Assembly (NCBI RefSeq): GCF_001640805.2
Contig: NC_066837.1
Span: 17,971,501 to 18,035,500 of the forward strand
Reading direction: 5' to 3'
DNA from: Lates calcarifer
Taxonomy: Eukaryota; Chordata; Actinopteri; Centropomidae
Length of the DNA stretch: 64,000 bases
Positions within the stretch are counted from its first letter, which is position 1; each line of letters opens with the position of its first letter. Below the pieces are notes generated by a model. That model was given only the letters and a program-made list of their open reading frames with translations. It was not told the origin of the DNA and made no database searches. The position numbers were made by a program, and so were the translations under genes. Below are positions 26,021-37,873 of the stretch, piece after piece.

Positions 26021-26427
26021 GGAGATGCAGCCAGAAACAAAGAAGCAAAAATTAGACACTTTGAGACTGCGAGGGAGTGATTGCTCTTTTGTTAGTCTGC
26101 ATTTAGAGCCAAAGTGACTCCAGTTCCCCAGTGATTACATGAAGTAAAGAGGAGGTGAGGAGTAAAAGAGTGAAAAATGAGAGCAGATGAAGGAATAAGT
26201 CTAATGAAATGAGATTACAAATGGATATAAAGCATATTTACACTGAAGAAACCCAGGATAGAAAACAAACTCCCGACCATCCGTGTATGTGTTATTTATT
26301 AAATGTGAGTGAGTGAGAATATTGCCTCAGAATTCAGAAACAAATCAACACTCGTCGTTTTAATTAGAGAACAACTTGTGTGGTGTGTTGGGCAGTAGAG
26401 TTGCCTGCACGTGATTTAGGTCTTGGA

Positions 26428-26429
<2 letters not shown>

Positions 26430-26460
<31 letters not shown>
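26430..26460. repeat. A31 homopolymer
   Basis: Pure run of 31 A. It could be a retroposon tail, but no recognisable element or target duplication was found around it. Confidence 0.95.
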
Positions 26461-26463
<3 letters not shown>

Positions 26464-27284
26464 TAATAAGTGATAAGTGTTAAATAACAAAGTTTGATTA
26501 TATTTCTAAGATAGTTTGGTTCCACACAAAATGAGAATGAAGACAGCAGATCGAGGCTGACTGGCAACTGAGGAAAAGAAGACCAGGCCAAGCTTCATTT
26601 ACTCATTAAGTTATTAAGCAACAGGGAATATGCACATTAATGAATGTCAGTATATTGTGGTGGTGTAACTGTGCCAGATGTTGCCAAATACCCAATTTTG
26701 AAATGCTATCCCCAGACTGGTTGATGATATAAAATGATGTCTGTGTTTAGGTTACAGATTTGTTTCAAAATTAGACAACCCCTATTTGAAACAATCATGT
26801 AGTGTACGACTACTGACCAAGCTACACTTCTTGTGATGTAGAAAGCTGTTGTTCCACAGTGGTACAAGCTGTTAAAGAAGACAATTGAGCGTACTCCATC
26901 TTAGAGAGAGTATATGTCATGTAATAATATTCTGGGGTGAGATAAGATTAAACTCTAATCTCAATGTCAAAATTTGCCATCTGAAGTAGCAACCAATAAC
27001 ATGAAAAAAAGGATATAGACAGAAGCAGGACAAACATGTAAAGTGAAATATACTTTTTAACATGAGGACAAACAGTATTAAACAGAATGCATGAGTAAAG
27101 ATAGGATTAATATACAAATCACAGCATTTAAAAAATATGCAAAGTATTTACAGTAAAGCAGGACATATCAGTAATTGACAGAGCATCAATAGGTAACATG
27201 TGATAATTAATCATTGATCATTTTAAATTGCAGTGTTCAGACAAAACAAGGAATTGAAAGACATAGGGTTGACTTAGGGAATAT

Positions 27285-27380
27285 AGCATTTGTTTTTTTT
27301 TTACTATTTTCTGACAATTTATAGACTAAATGATAGATTAACTGAAAAAATATTATATACATAAGGCAACATTGAAATTT
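27285..27380 (-). repeat. AT-rich interspersed repeat family 2, fragment (inverted)
   Basis: TATTTTCTGACAATTTATAG followed by ACTAAATGATAGATTAACTG is the inverted form of the family segment that reads TTTGGTCTATAAAA at 24453. It is short and diverged. Confidence 0.5.
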
Positions 27381-27482
27381 AAATCTGACAAGGACTGTAA
27401 CTGGCATCATCAATATGAAACAGAAACAAAAGAAAAAGCCATGTACTATTCCTCAAACCATCTCATCCAGATTTTAACAGTG

Positions 27483-27510
<28 letters not shown>
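27483..27510. repeat. (AC)14 microsatellite
   Basis: Uninterrupted AC run. Confidence 0.97.
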
Positions 27511-27513
<3 letters not shown>

Positions 27514-28286
27514 TCACATCTTACTCAAACCCCCTAAGGTGAATCCCACAGCCCTGCATTTGGAGGTTTGCAGTTACATGATAAGCTTGTTACAACCAGT
27601 AATGACTCATGGAACCACCAGGAGAAAACAGCTGAAATAATAAGCTGTTAGTGCACAGCAGACCAATTCACTGCACTCAAGACACAGACGAAGGGTGAGG
27701 TGTGAATCAAAGCAGTAATTACTATGTTAGAGTGCTGTTACATGGTGACTTTGACTTGAAAAAAGCCACAGTGTCTTTCATCTTCCCCAAACCATCTGAA
27801 TTGGGTATCCTTTAAAAGTTTGGAATTCAATAGCTGTAAGACCATAATGTGGAATGTTAGACAATTTTATTTTTAAATAATGAAGATAATAATGAATTTC
27901 TATAAATGTGGAATATTTGAGGATACTGTATTTCTCATTTCAGTGTTAGGGCTTTATGTGGTGCAAAGGAAAAAAAGCAGTAACCAGTGGATGTAACAGT
28001 GTAAGAGTGTCCAGACTAGGAGCTAACATGAGCAAAATGCTCCCTCCACCTTGCCTGGTCCTATTTCATTGTTACTTCATTGTGTATTTGTGAAGTGTGT
28101 CTTTTCTAAAGCCTTCCTGTCCTAAGTAATTAATTTTCACACTTACTATTACAGGACATCAACTCAAGTACACACTAGGATATGGTTCTAAATGTTAAAG
28201 TTCCACTACTAAATTTAAAAGAAATGGCAGCAAGCCACCATGCAAAGTGCTGGTCTAATCATCTGGAGTGTGAAAATTAATTATTA

Positions 28287-28290
<4 letters not shown>

Positions 28291-28353
<63 letters not shown>

Positions 28354-28402
28354 GTGTGTGTGTGTGTGTCAGAGGTAGAAAGTTGTCTCACACAGTTTAC
28401 AA

Positions 28403-28440
<38 letters not shown>
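28291..28440. repeat. compound (TA)28(TG)n ... (AC)16 tract
   Basis: A 57-nt TA run (28291-28347) is followed by a TG run (28353-28369). After about 40 nt of unique sequence comes an AC run (28409-28440). The TG and AC runs are complementary and could pair in single strands. Confidence 0.96.
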
Positions 28441-28444
<4 letters not shown>

Positions 28445-30354
28445 TATAATTCCAGTCCTTTTCTCACACATATCCTTCTATTAAGCTGCAATGCATTCTG
28501 TAAAACCATAATTGTGATGGGAAATGGCTTACAGTTGACCTGTGGTCCATCACTAGTCCATTATGAAGCCGCTCCGGTGTCCCTGCCAGCCTCAGAAGTG
28601 ATCACGCCTCAGTGCTTAGCCTCTTTAGCAGAGACAAAGCAGTGCCAGGATGCAGTGGCATGTCAGCTAATTACACCAATTCAGTAATAATCATGTGTGT
28701 GTGTACAAATATACCATAAACATCTCTCTGTTTGTTCACATGCTCAATAAATGTGCATGTGTGTGGCACATACAGCTAATTATCCCTCCGCTCAGCAGTG
28801 CTCGGAGGTGTGTGTAGGTCTGTGAGTGAGTGTATAGCATCAAGAGCTAATTACAGAAGCTCTTCTGCAAGGAGAAAGCATTACCCTGCTTGCACTCACA
28901 GCCAAATAATAGAACCACAAAGAAATGCCCCTCTAAATATAGCCTGAATTGTTCATGAAAAGAAAAGAAAAAAGGAGGAGAGGGGACATTTGTGTCATAT
29001 GGGAAATGAGGTGTGTGCGTAAGTCGGGAGAAAGAACAACAAGGAAAGTACAGGATGTTTTGTGTGTGTACGTGTCTGTGTGTGTGTGTTCTGGATTAAC
29101 ACAGACCCACCCAGAGCTGTTTGAAGATGCAGTAGGTGCTTCCAGGGACTTGTGTTGTGAAAATTTCCCAGAGCGTTGTTACTCTAATCAGCTAATGAAT
29201 TGGCAGTTAATCTGATAATGTCACATAAACACTAAGATGCTTGTGTGTCTGCCTGTGTGTGTGCGTGTGAGTGTGTGTGTGTGAACAGTGTGAGAGAGAA
29301 TGGGGAAGAGAGAGAGAAAAAGAGACTATACTGCAGGGATACAGCCCAACTCTAAGTGTTCAATCCATCATCCCTTACTGAGGGAATGGGATAATCCCAC
29401 GAATGAATGGCTGGTTAACCTTGCAGTGTAGTGGTCAATACTGTACTAGTGTCACAGGTTGACCTCCTCTATTGATTGGCTCGGATACTAAACTGCTGCA
29501 TGTCGACTATTTGCGTTCAACCAAACACAACAAGCCTACTGTCCAGTATGGCTGTGATTCTGTCCCTGTACTCAGACTGTAAGCAACATGACCACAGAGA
29601 TACTTTCACTAAATTCATTTTCCATTTTCAGATCTGGAATCAACATCTTGGCATTGCACAAAATTCACTTTGTTTATGGGTACTTAGCTACTTATTCAAG
29701 CTTGTTTAAAAGTCATGCATGTTTTGGGTCAGGCCAGATCTTTCCCTCTAATCCCCCCCTCCAACACACAAATACGCCTTTGCCCATTTGCTGCCTGGCT
29801 GAAACGATAGATGGGGGATTTAATTCAAACAAGCAAGAGAGGAAAATGAAGCCTATCTGAAACTTTATTTGGGCTTAATTTACAGACACAGCAGGGTGGT
29901 GATGAGGACAAATGTGTAGTCTGACAATCTGACTTGAGCTCATCTCAAACTTGAGTTAAGACTAAAAATAGGTGCTCAAACTGGTTCACCAAAAGTCCAT
30001 TCATTTCCTGCAGAGCTGAGTAACCAGGGAAATAGTTTGTCAACCTTGACAAGTTGGAGAAACCTGGCATCAGCTGTCAGCAACTGATTCACGACTGATG
30101 GGATTACATTTCATAAGCAATGGTTCCATTAAAAGTTGCAAAAAGCATGGGACTGGTCATAACAGACTGTTCAAAACTTGCCAGATAACAAATATCTCAA
30201 AATTATCCCAGGAGAATTATTAAACCTACAGTTTTGCACTGAAGTCATTCATCTGATTGTTTTCTATTTGCCTGACATTTAACCTCATTAGTGCCTGAAA
30301 TTAAACAATGTGCAATGTCATAAGATATGTCACAAGAAATACCAGATGGAAAAA

Positions 30355-30530
30355 CTAGGGCTATAGCTAACATGTAGTTTGTTTACATGCAATGTATTGT
30401 CATATATGACAAAGAAAAGCATCACATCTTCACATTTAAGAAGCTGGTACCAGGAAATGTTATTGATTAACTGATTATCAACACTGTTTTCTATTAATTT
30501 GTTGTGGGTTGCTTCTGCCTCTTTAACAGT
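30355..30530 (+). repeat. AT-rich interspersed repeat family 2, fragment
   Basis: AGCATCACATCTTCACATTT, then AAGAAGCTGG and GATTAACTGATTATCAACA match the family body. The nearest relative in the window is 57316-57350. Confidence 0.55.
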
Positions 30531-31543
30531 CAACCTTCCATATAGATCAGGCTTTAGTGGTTGTCACAACCATACTGGACCCATTAGCAAAATGGGACAG
30601 TCTGAACCAAAAGACTGCTTGCACTGAGCTGGAGTTCATTACAAAAGTTTGCCAAGGACAGACTCACATATTCTACTTATTTATTTTCCTTGTGTAGAAG
30701 AAAAATCTGATAAAAAAGAAAAAGAAAATGAGAACTTTGCTGTATTTGGCTTTGGTATTTGGTTTGCTTTTTGTACAAGAGACTGACTGTTGTTTCCAAG
30801 TCAATAATTTCAAATCATCAGATTGTCCAATCACAACAGTAAAGTCTGCACTGAAATGAGCCCACCATTTTCTCCTCTTCCTGGATCTACCAACTTTTAT
30901 TTTGTTTACATTGCTTAGGAACCAAATGAGAGGCAAAAGCAAGATGTTATGTAGACGTACACAGTCAAGTGTGCCAACAAGGTTACTGAAAGGTCTAGAG
31001 TCAATTCCATTAGAGGCTCTATTAAACTTGAGAACCCCAGTCTCGGACTTTCCACCGTGAATGAAGCAAAGAGAGCCAGAAGTCAGTACTAAAGATAAAT
31101 CCCCCTGAATCCTTCACAGGCCTGTCTGACCTACTTTCTCAAGCTGATTCTTATCCACACGAGAGAAAATACATTCTCACCTGTGCCGAAAACCTATTCT
31201 CTTTAATGGTATGTATTGCACTCTGTTTATTCAAACACAACCTCAGGACATTAGATATAGTGCCCGGTGGAATCCAGCCTGCATGCTGCATAATTGATGA
31301 GGAACTGAAGATAGTTCCAAAAATGTTTTTCTCGTCCTACTTCTTACTAAGAGCTCTGAGTTACATGCTCTTGACAGAAATTCCTAAAAGTTACAAAGAC
31401 CAAAAAAACAAACAAACAAAAAAAACACATCAGCATGACACCGTCTTGAACTTAAAGGACAACAAACGAGGAGCAGTCAGCCACGTTAAAAGTAAAACAA
31501 AGCTTTTGTAATGTCTGAGCATGCTGTTCATGTCTGTTCTTAC

Positions 31544-31647
31544 CTGTACTGAGCCTGGAAGTGTTCCTGGACAAAACTATGTCGACCTCTAGGCTGCTGT
31601 GAGCTGGCTGAACTGGGACTGGAAGGATCGTCCAAAGGCCTGGGTCC
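31544..31647 (-). CDS. usp43: usp43 exon: variable linker and SFVQEHFQAQYR segment
   Basis: The exon is 104 nt, starting in phase 0 and ending after two bases of an Arg codon. The first part is a Pro/Ser/Gln-rich linker (GPRPLDDPSSPSSASSQQPR). The end reads HSFVQEHFQAQYR, the usual USP lead-in to the zinc-binding fingers subdomain, where the next exon continues SSLTCPHC. The acceptor is TTTTTGTCTGCAG and the donor is CAG|GTAAGA, both strong. No long open frame covers this exon, so it was found by translating between splice sites. The 24.9 kb intron before it is the largest in the window. Confidence 0.92.
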
Positions 31648-32741
31648 CTGCAGACAAAAAGAAGATGAACAGAAAGGAGAAAACATCACATTAGTGGCCA
31701 TGGCATGTATTTACTTCAACTATTAAGAAAATTATTTGCAGGTAGATGCCTTAATGCCAAAATGCTGTTTAAAAAGTACATTAAATCTGCAGTCGGTAAG
31801 ATTTTCTTTTGGGAATGTGTTTAGGCTGCATGCAAGAAATGTATCCCATCTGTTTTTACTCTCTTTGCCCAAATTAATCTCAGGCAAAAGATCTTTATTG
31901 TTTTGTTGCACAGGAAGAGATAAATCAGTACTTCAGAGCAGGAAGGCACATCTCTGTGAAGTGTAGCTTTAAGCAGAGCTGGTGAAAGTGAATCAAAGAG
32001 CATATAATGTGTAAGCTGAATAAAATTTGAAAAATTGTGTTTCATAAATTGTTAGAGCAGGGAGGGATTTCATCTGTCTGTAGGAGAAGTAAAGTTCACA
32101 TGGTAAACAGTGGAGCAGTCAGCACAGATTGGAGTCACAGAAATATTTGAGATGTCAACCTGCCCTCAGCGTCACGCTGATGTCTGCTGAATAAACAAAG
32201 TGGCTGTGATACCCTACATGCTGCGTTGGGCTCAGCGGGAGGGCAGAAAGACTTCAAAGATAAATCTAAGAATAAAAGCATGATGCCAATGAATAAAAGA
32301 TGGACAAGTATGACTCGGGGAAACAGAGCAACAGATTAGTGAATCTTTATCCTATATAGTTGATATTAAATCTGCCAGCTAACACTAGGTAGTAATGACT
32401 GATTAAACACATAGGCAGACGCACACACAAGCACTGAGTTATGTCCAAGTGCTGTTGAGTCATGTATCCTGGTGCTGGTTTGTTACTCCACAAATTGAAG
32501 CTGTAAAGTTAGACTACACTGATGTATGTCTATTAGGAAACAGTGAGTGCTGGTCTGTTGTCTGATGTTACAGTGATAGCCACTCATCTCATCCTTCATT
32601 ATTACAGGGATATTCAAGCTTGTCTTTTTGACCTGGAGCAAAAGAGGGGCAAGAAGACACCAGATATCGAACAATTTTACAAAATCTCATATATGTGTTT
32701 AAAATATGAAGTTAGGAGAAGAAGATCATAATAGAAAAGAA

Positions 32742-33065
32742 AAATAAAAGTGGGTTAGAATATGTCCTCTGAGCAGCGCTACTTCTACACTGCAGTCTGG
32801 ATGTTACAGTTAGTCAGGAACGTGACAATACGGACTGGTCGAGCCGTGCCTAGCTGGCTAGCATGCTAACTAGCAAAGGAAAAGAAGTGACAGAACTAGG
32901 AGCAAAACATTAGCGTCGCCTGCCACCGCAAGCAAGAGACGGCTCTTAGCGACTAAAGGAATTAAGTTTGATGATGAACTCACAATGTTTCTTCTATACT
33001 GGTAAGTAAACGGCTGTTAATGCTAACGTTGGCTACGTAGCGATAGCAAAACGTACAGTACCTTC
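32742..33065 (+). repeat. interspersed repeat family 1, longer copy C
   Basis: Word-by-word alignment with the reverse complement of 59345-59665 shows a common order of blocks: GCTACTTCT, CAGTCTGGA, AGCATGCTAACT, AAAAGAAGTGA, GAACTAG, AAGTTTGAT, AAGTAAACGGCTGTTAATG, CGATAGC. This defines a unit of about 300 bp of which copies A and B hold only the 3' part. I cannot name the family. Confidence 0.75.
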
Positions 33066-36000
33066 GAATGCTGATATGTGATGGAACATACACTGGTTTT
33101 TGGTGCTAAGGCTGGAAATGCTACATGCTCACTCACTCCTACTCTTTCTATCACTTACTTCTGGCGCTGAACTTCAGCGTTGACTGAGGATTTGGCATGT
33201 CGTAGCAGCATAAGCACAGGTGTAGTTAATAACATTACATTACTGCATTCTGTTTAAGTGAGCTGGTCCCAGGGTCCTGATACTGTACATGCTGGCTGAC
33301 AGCAAGGCTCACTAGAACTGAGCCATCCGTAGCTAAATTTGTTTCACCTGTGCTTTTCCTGATATGACAAATCAAAATGTCTGCTGTGAAGAGGGTCTTG
33401 TTTCACGCCTTTGTTTTTGAACACCCCGAAACAATGAAACACTTTGTAACTTGTTTTGTTTATTCAGGATGAGGTTTCAAACTTTCACCTCTGAGAGATG
33501 GTAAAGTATTTGACACACACTAATAAGAAAACTGAATATTCAGGTTCAAACCCTTGTGTGGGACTTAGCAGCAAACAAAGTCAAAGTCCACTGAGATACC
33601 AGGGTCTGGTCTCTCCACCTCCTCAGGGGAAATGAGACTTTCTGTGCTGGTCTCGCACCGTGTCTTCGGAAATAATGACAATCCAACTTTGTTGAAGCTT
33701 TGCTTTTGTTAAAACAAAATCCAATCACCGCTGCATTCACTTTGAACAATGAGCTGCTTTTTTGGCATCTTTGAAAACTTCTCCAAGGATGGCTCTTTCC
33801 AGAATATATAATGAGGCAAAAGCACAAAGCTCCACCTCAGCCCATTTCCACACTTGGCCTTGCTCTAATGTTTGTCTCTGCTAAGTGGATAAAAACACAA
33901 TATAAAAGCCCATTATCCTTTAAATCACTACAAATGCAATAGTGATACCTCTGTCTTTTGGATGCTGTGTTACCAGGAGAAACCACAAATCAAGATCTAC
34001 AATTAGCACTGCTGTGTCCTGTGGAGACACCAAGAGTCAACACAGCAGAGAATATAAAAGGCAGCATCAACTGCTGTTTGCTTGGGATCAGTATTTCGGC
34101 ATGCAAACACCTGAGCCATCTCTGCAAGTAATGAGTGTTAAGAGCATTGTATGTCCAGTACAGTAAGATAAAACTGACAGCATTTAGAGAAAACAGCAGA
34201 ATTAAAGCAAGAAATAACAGAAACTGATATGTAAACAAAATGGAGAGAGGAGCCTCTGCCTCAGAGCAAACCTTTAGCAGCACATCACTCTTAATGGACA
34301 GTTTAGAAGGACTGTGTGAGCTATAGAGATTGGAAAAGGGATTCATTGGCACCTGGGGACCACATGATGCAGCAGGGGCTATTTGAAGTTGACTTCAATT
34401 TCCATTTTGTGCTGGTGAGTTTTGCTCACGGTGAGAAGAGTTGGGTGCCAGGATGAAAAAAAAAAAAAAAAATTACCCAAAAGCTATTTCAAATGCTTGA
34501 GATGCAGAGCTTCTCAATCTTGGATGGACTGCATATGGTTCTGTGTTGGATTTTCTACAATATGGAATCAAATAATTTCTCTAATTTTATATCTGCATGC
34601 TCTTGTGAACGCACCAGACAAAAGAAACGATAAAAATGTGTTTTTAAATAACAATGGTCTGTATTTCATGTGTGTATATCATCTCTCTCTTTTGCATATC
34701 ACAAGCTGAGCTGTGACCGACTCTCTTTCTCTCAATTTCGCCCTCTTCTCTCCATCTCTTCTCTGGAGGACAATGGAGAACAATCCTCAGACCCCCAGAG
34801 ACAGACTAGGTTACAAGCATCACCATGGAAACCCTGGCCTCATTCCCCTTAATCAACATGTGGGAACAGGGAACTTTTATTATCAGTCTCTGTGTGGCCT
34901 AAAAATAAAGGAAAAGGCTAATCACCAGAGCTGTTCATTTTTGTTTGAAGCATCATGTCAGTGTCTAATATGAACATATGTGTTCATTTCAGTATATTTC
35001 CACATAAATACACAACCCGCGGATCATACTAGCATTTCCTTTTCAGTACTGTGACAGCTCTTTTCATGAAAGCACCAAGGTGACACGAGTGTGACTAGTT
35101 GTGGACACTCAAAGTTTGCAGGCAGCTTTCACATTTGCAGAGATGTTGGTGTTTGCATTATCACACTGAATGCATTTTAGACATAAAATGGACTGTCTGA
35201 ATGATATGGCATAATGTTTAATGGAATATAATGTATGGTAATTCATATTTCTGCACACTGAATATACATTTTGGTTTGATACCAGTAAAATTATGTATGG
35301 TTTAAGTAAAGGTGAATTCCAATCTTTTGCTCTGTATTTCAGCCACACCACAGCAACCATTTTGCATCCTTCCTTATATACATATACATAGCTGATGGCA
35401 CACAGTACCAAGAACAAAAGGAAGCCATTTATGTGAGCCATTTAAGTGGCGTCAGTACTAACGGTAGCTTTACAGCAGGAAGTACAGTTTGATAAAGAGG
35501 AATACGAGTAGGAGAGAAAGACTTCACTCTCTGTGCATAATGAATCGAAAGCAGAGCTTTTCATCGCACACTTTAAAAGGCGTCTTCCACCATAAGCAGA
35601 TCAACAACCTCTTAACCAGACCTGGGAGCAGAGCAACAAATGACTCCACTGAGAGAGAACAAGAATAAGAGAGGGTATATCTAACACTCTGAAAACACAT
35701 ATAGTATATGGTAAGGTGACAGAGAGTATATACTGTGTACTGCAGATACACACAGTGGGAGAGACAGAGAGAAAGAGCACTGAGTGTACTGTGTCTCTCT
35801 TTATTTAGCACCAAGGGAATAATGAATACCACCACAACACTGTTCCAGCTTTGCTATCGTCTGCCAAAAATAGATGCGGGGGCCGGCCGCAGCAATAACA
35901 AGTGAATACTAATATTCAGAAGCACTAAGCTGTTCAATTGTCACACGGGGTGTAATCCAAAAAAAAAAAAATCTGAATGCTAACAGATCTAGGCCATATT

Positions 36001-37836
36001 CAACTGTCTCCTGTTGCTTAGGGACAAAATTACCAGTGGCGTCTACATGCCCCTGGCAGTGTAATTGATTTCTAAGATTTACATATCGGGCCCTTGTTTC
36101 AGAGCTCAGCATGTTCTAGCTTAAATAGCTGTATTTGCCTTGTTCTCTAAATGACTGTGGAGTCAAACTGTGGATGAGCTGCTTTCAGAAAAAGGTAGAA
36201 GAGCAATGAGCGAGTACAGAGAGGTTATAAAAAAGTGACAACTACAGCAAGTAACTGAGGAAAATACGAGGAAATTTTCAAGGGCTCACATGAAAAGGCT
36301 CTTCTGCCTTTTTTGCAGTCAGAGAAAGTTACATTTTTTTGCTTTTGTGTCTATAGCCAGTTTGTTTTTTTCCCCCCAAACAGCCAGGTGTTGGGCGATT
36401 ATAGCACAAAGAACTGATCTAATATAGTGTACTCGCCAAAAGCCTGGAGGACTTCTAGCAATGGGTTCTGGGATTTGGACACACATACCTGTGAGAAAAG
36501 AACAGAATTATTTGTGATGAGCGTTTATAGTAACTTTGCTACACTGTAGCCTGTTTCTATTATTACAGCGGTGCTCTGAAATGATCTTTCAGCTTTGGCA
36601 ACGAAGCCATTCCCAGCATATTGAACAAGTTTTCTGAGTGTTTCTGGGGTGTAAAAAGAGCTAAGGTCACTTTGAAAAGAACATTGTGTCCTCCAACTCT
36701 TTTGTTCTCCCCTTCTGCTTACTCCTGCTCTGAGCGATGAGGGGGGTCAAACGGGTACATATCACCACCATCACCAGAGCTCAGGCATCATCGCATCACA
36801 GGAGCAACAAACCCACAAGGACTTGTGGGTATTGTGTATCAGTGAGAACACTGCGCTTTCCGCACACACTCGCATGAAGGCTCAGCGGGGCCTGAGCACA
36901 CATAAACACACACAGGCAGAAGTGCACACACATGAGCAGCCCCAGCCACCGCATTATCAAATTAGAGACAAGTCATGCTGGAGCTTCAGTCAGCCTCAGA
37001 CTCACAAGAAACACCAAAACTGCTTGATAGTTTTTCACAGTTCAGTTTATAATAATATATATGATAACAGTGAAACATATAGTGGAATAGTGAAGAATGA
37101 AGGAGCGTTCAAGGAACTGCTTACAAAGGCATTAATGCCTTTGTTACTGCAAGTCAGTCAACTTCAGTCAGCAGGGAATTCATCTGGGGGTGCTGGTGGT
37201 GGTCTGTGTGTATGTGTGTATAGTCAGCACTATACTGGACGCTCACAGCTAAGCTAAAAACAAGAGCAGATTGCTACTCTGGTTGTCTTGGGATCCTGCA
37301 TTGCAATCTCATACCCATCTCCCTACCTACAGCTTTCATATGCTGCCTGTCTTCACCTACTGCACCACTCCAACACATCACAACATGCAGGATTTGGTAA
37401 AGACACCAAGACGCTCTCATGTGATAGCAACTGTCAAAACAAGGAAGGACAAAGGAAGTACATCGTATTTGTTTGGCACGATAACAGCGACCTCTCCTCA
37501 TTGTAACCTACTTCTTCCCAGACTTTGCTCCTTAGAACCCTCAACTCGGTTTGGGACTTGATTCTGCGCGATCAGTGAAACATTTCTCCAGTGCAGCCAC
37601 TGTAAATCTCTTTGGCCTCATGCCCTCTTTGTCTGCTGGCAGAGGCACAGCTTCCCTCCAGAGATCTTCACACTCCAATCCCTACATGAAAACATATGTT
37701 GTTATCAAAGCCCTACTGATTCTCCATGGCACGCATTCATGTGAGACATTGCTGAGGCGCTCCTCTACAGCATGCTGGGGAGTGAGTGGGAGTTTGGCTT
37801 GTTGAGTGTGGTTGTATGTTTGAAGGTGTCCATATA

Positions 37837-37873
37837 TGTGTGTGTGTGTGTGTGTGTGTGCGTGTGTGTGTGT
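37837..37873. repeat. (GT)n microsatellite
   Basis: GT run with a single CG interruption at about 37861. Confidence 0.96.

Larger units (their letters stand above)
17254..31543 (-). other. usp43: intron of usp43, 14.3 kb
   Basis: This intron lies between donor CAG|GTAAGA and acceptor CTCTCTTCAG on the minus strand. It is the most repeat-rich part of the window: long CT, CA, TA and A tracts, a purine-rich block at about 17700-18240, twin 136-139 bp repeat copies at 21380 and 24529, and AT-rich family copies near 24395, 27285 and 30355. I saw no coding exon. Confidence 0.8.

Noticed and set aside
25563..26048. 161-codon open frame on the minus strand
   Set aside because: It includes the AG microsatellite read as repeated Leu-Ser. 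The remainder matches no family I know.
26430..26460. A31 run as the tail of a processed retrocopy
   Set aside because: No coding or SINE-like body and no flanking direct repeat were found on either side.
33541..33560. GGTTCAAACC resembling a tRNA or SINE B box
   Set aside because: No A box lies at the right distance upstream and there is no cloverleaf or tail.
36823..37257. 144-codon open frame on the plus strand
   Set aside because: The translation is rich in His/Thr/Gln from CA-type sequence and has no family features; chance is sufficient in 64 kb.
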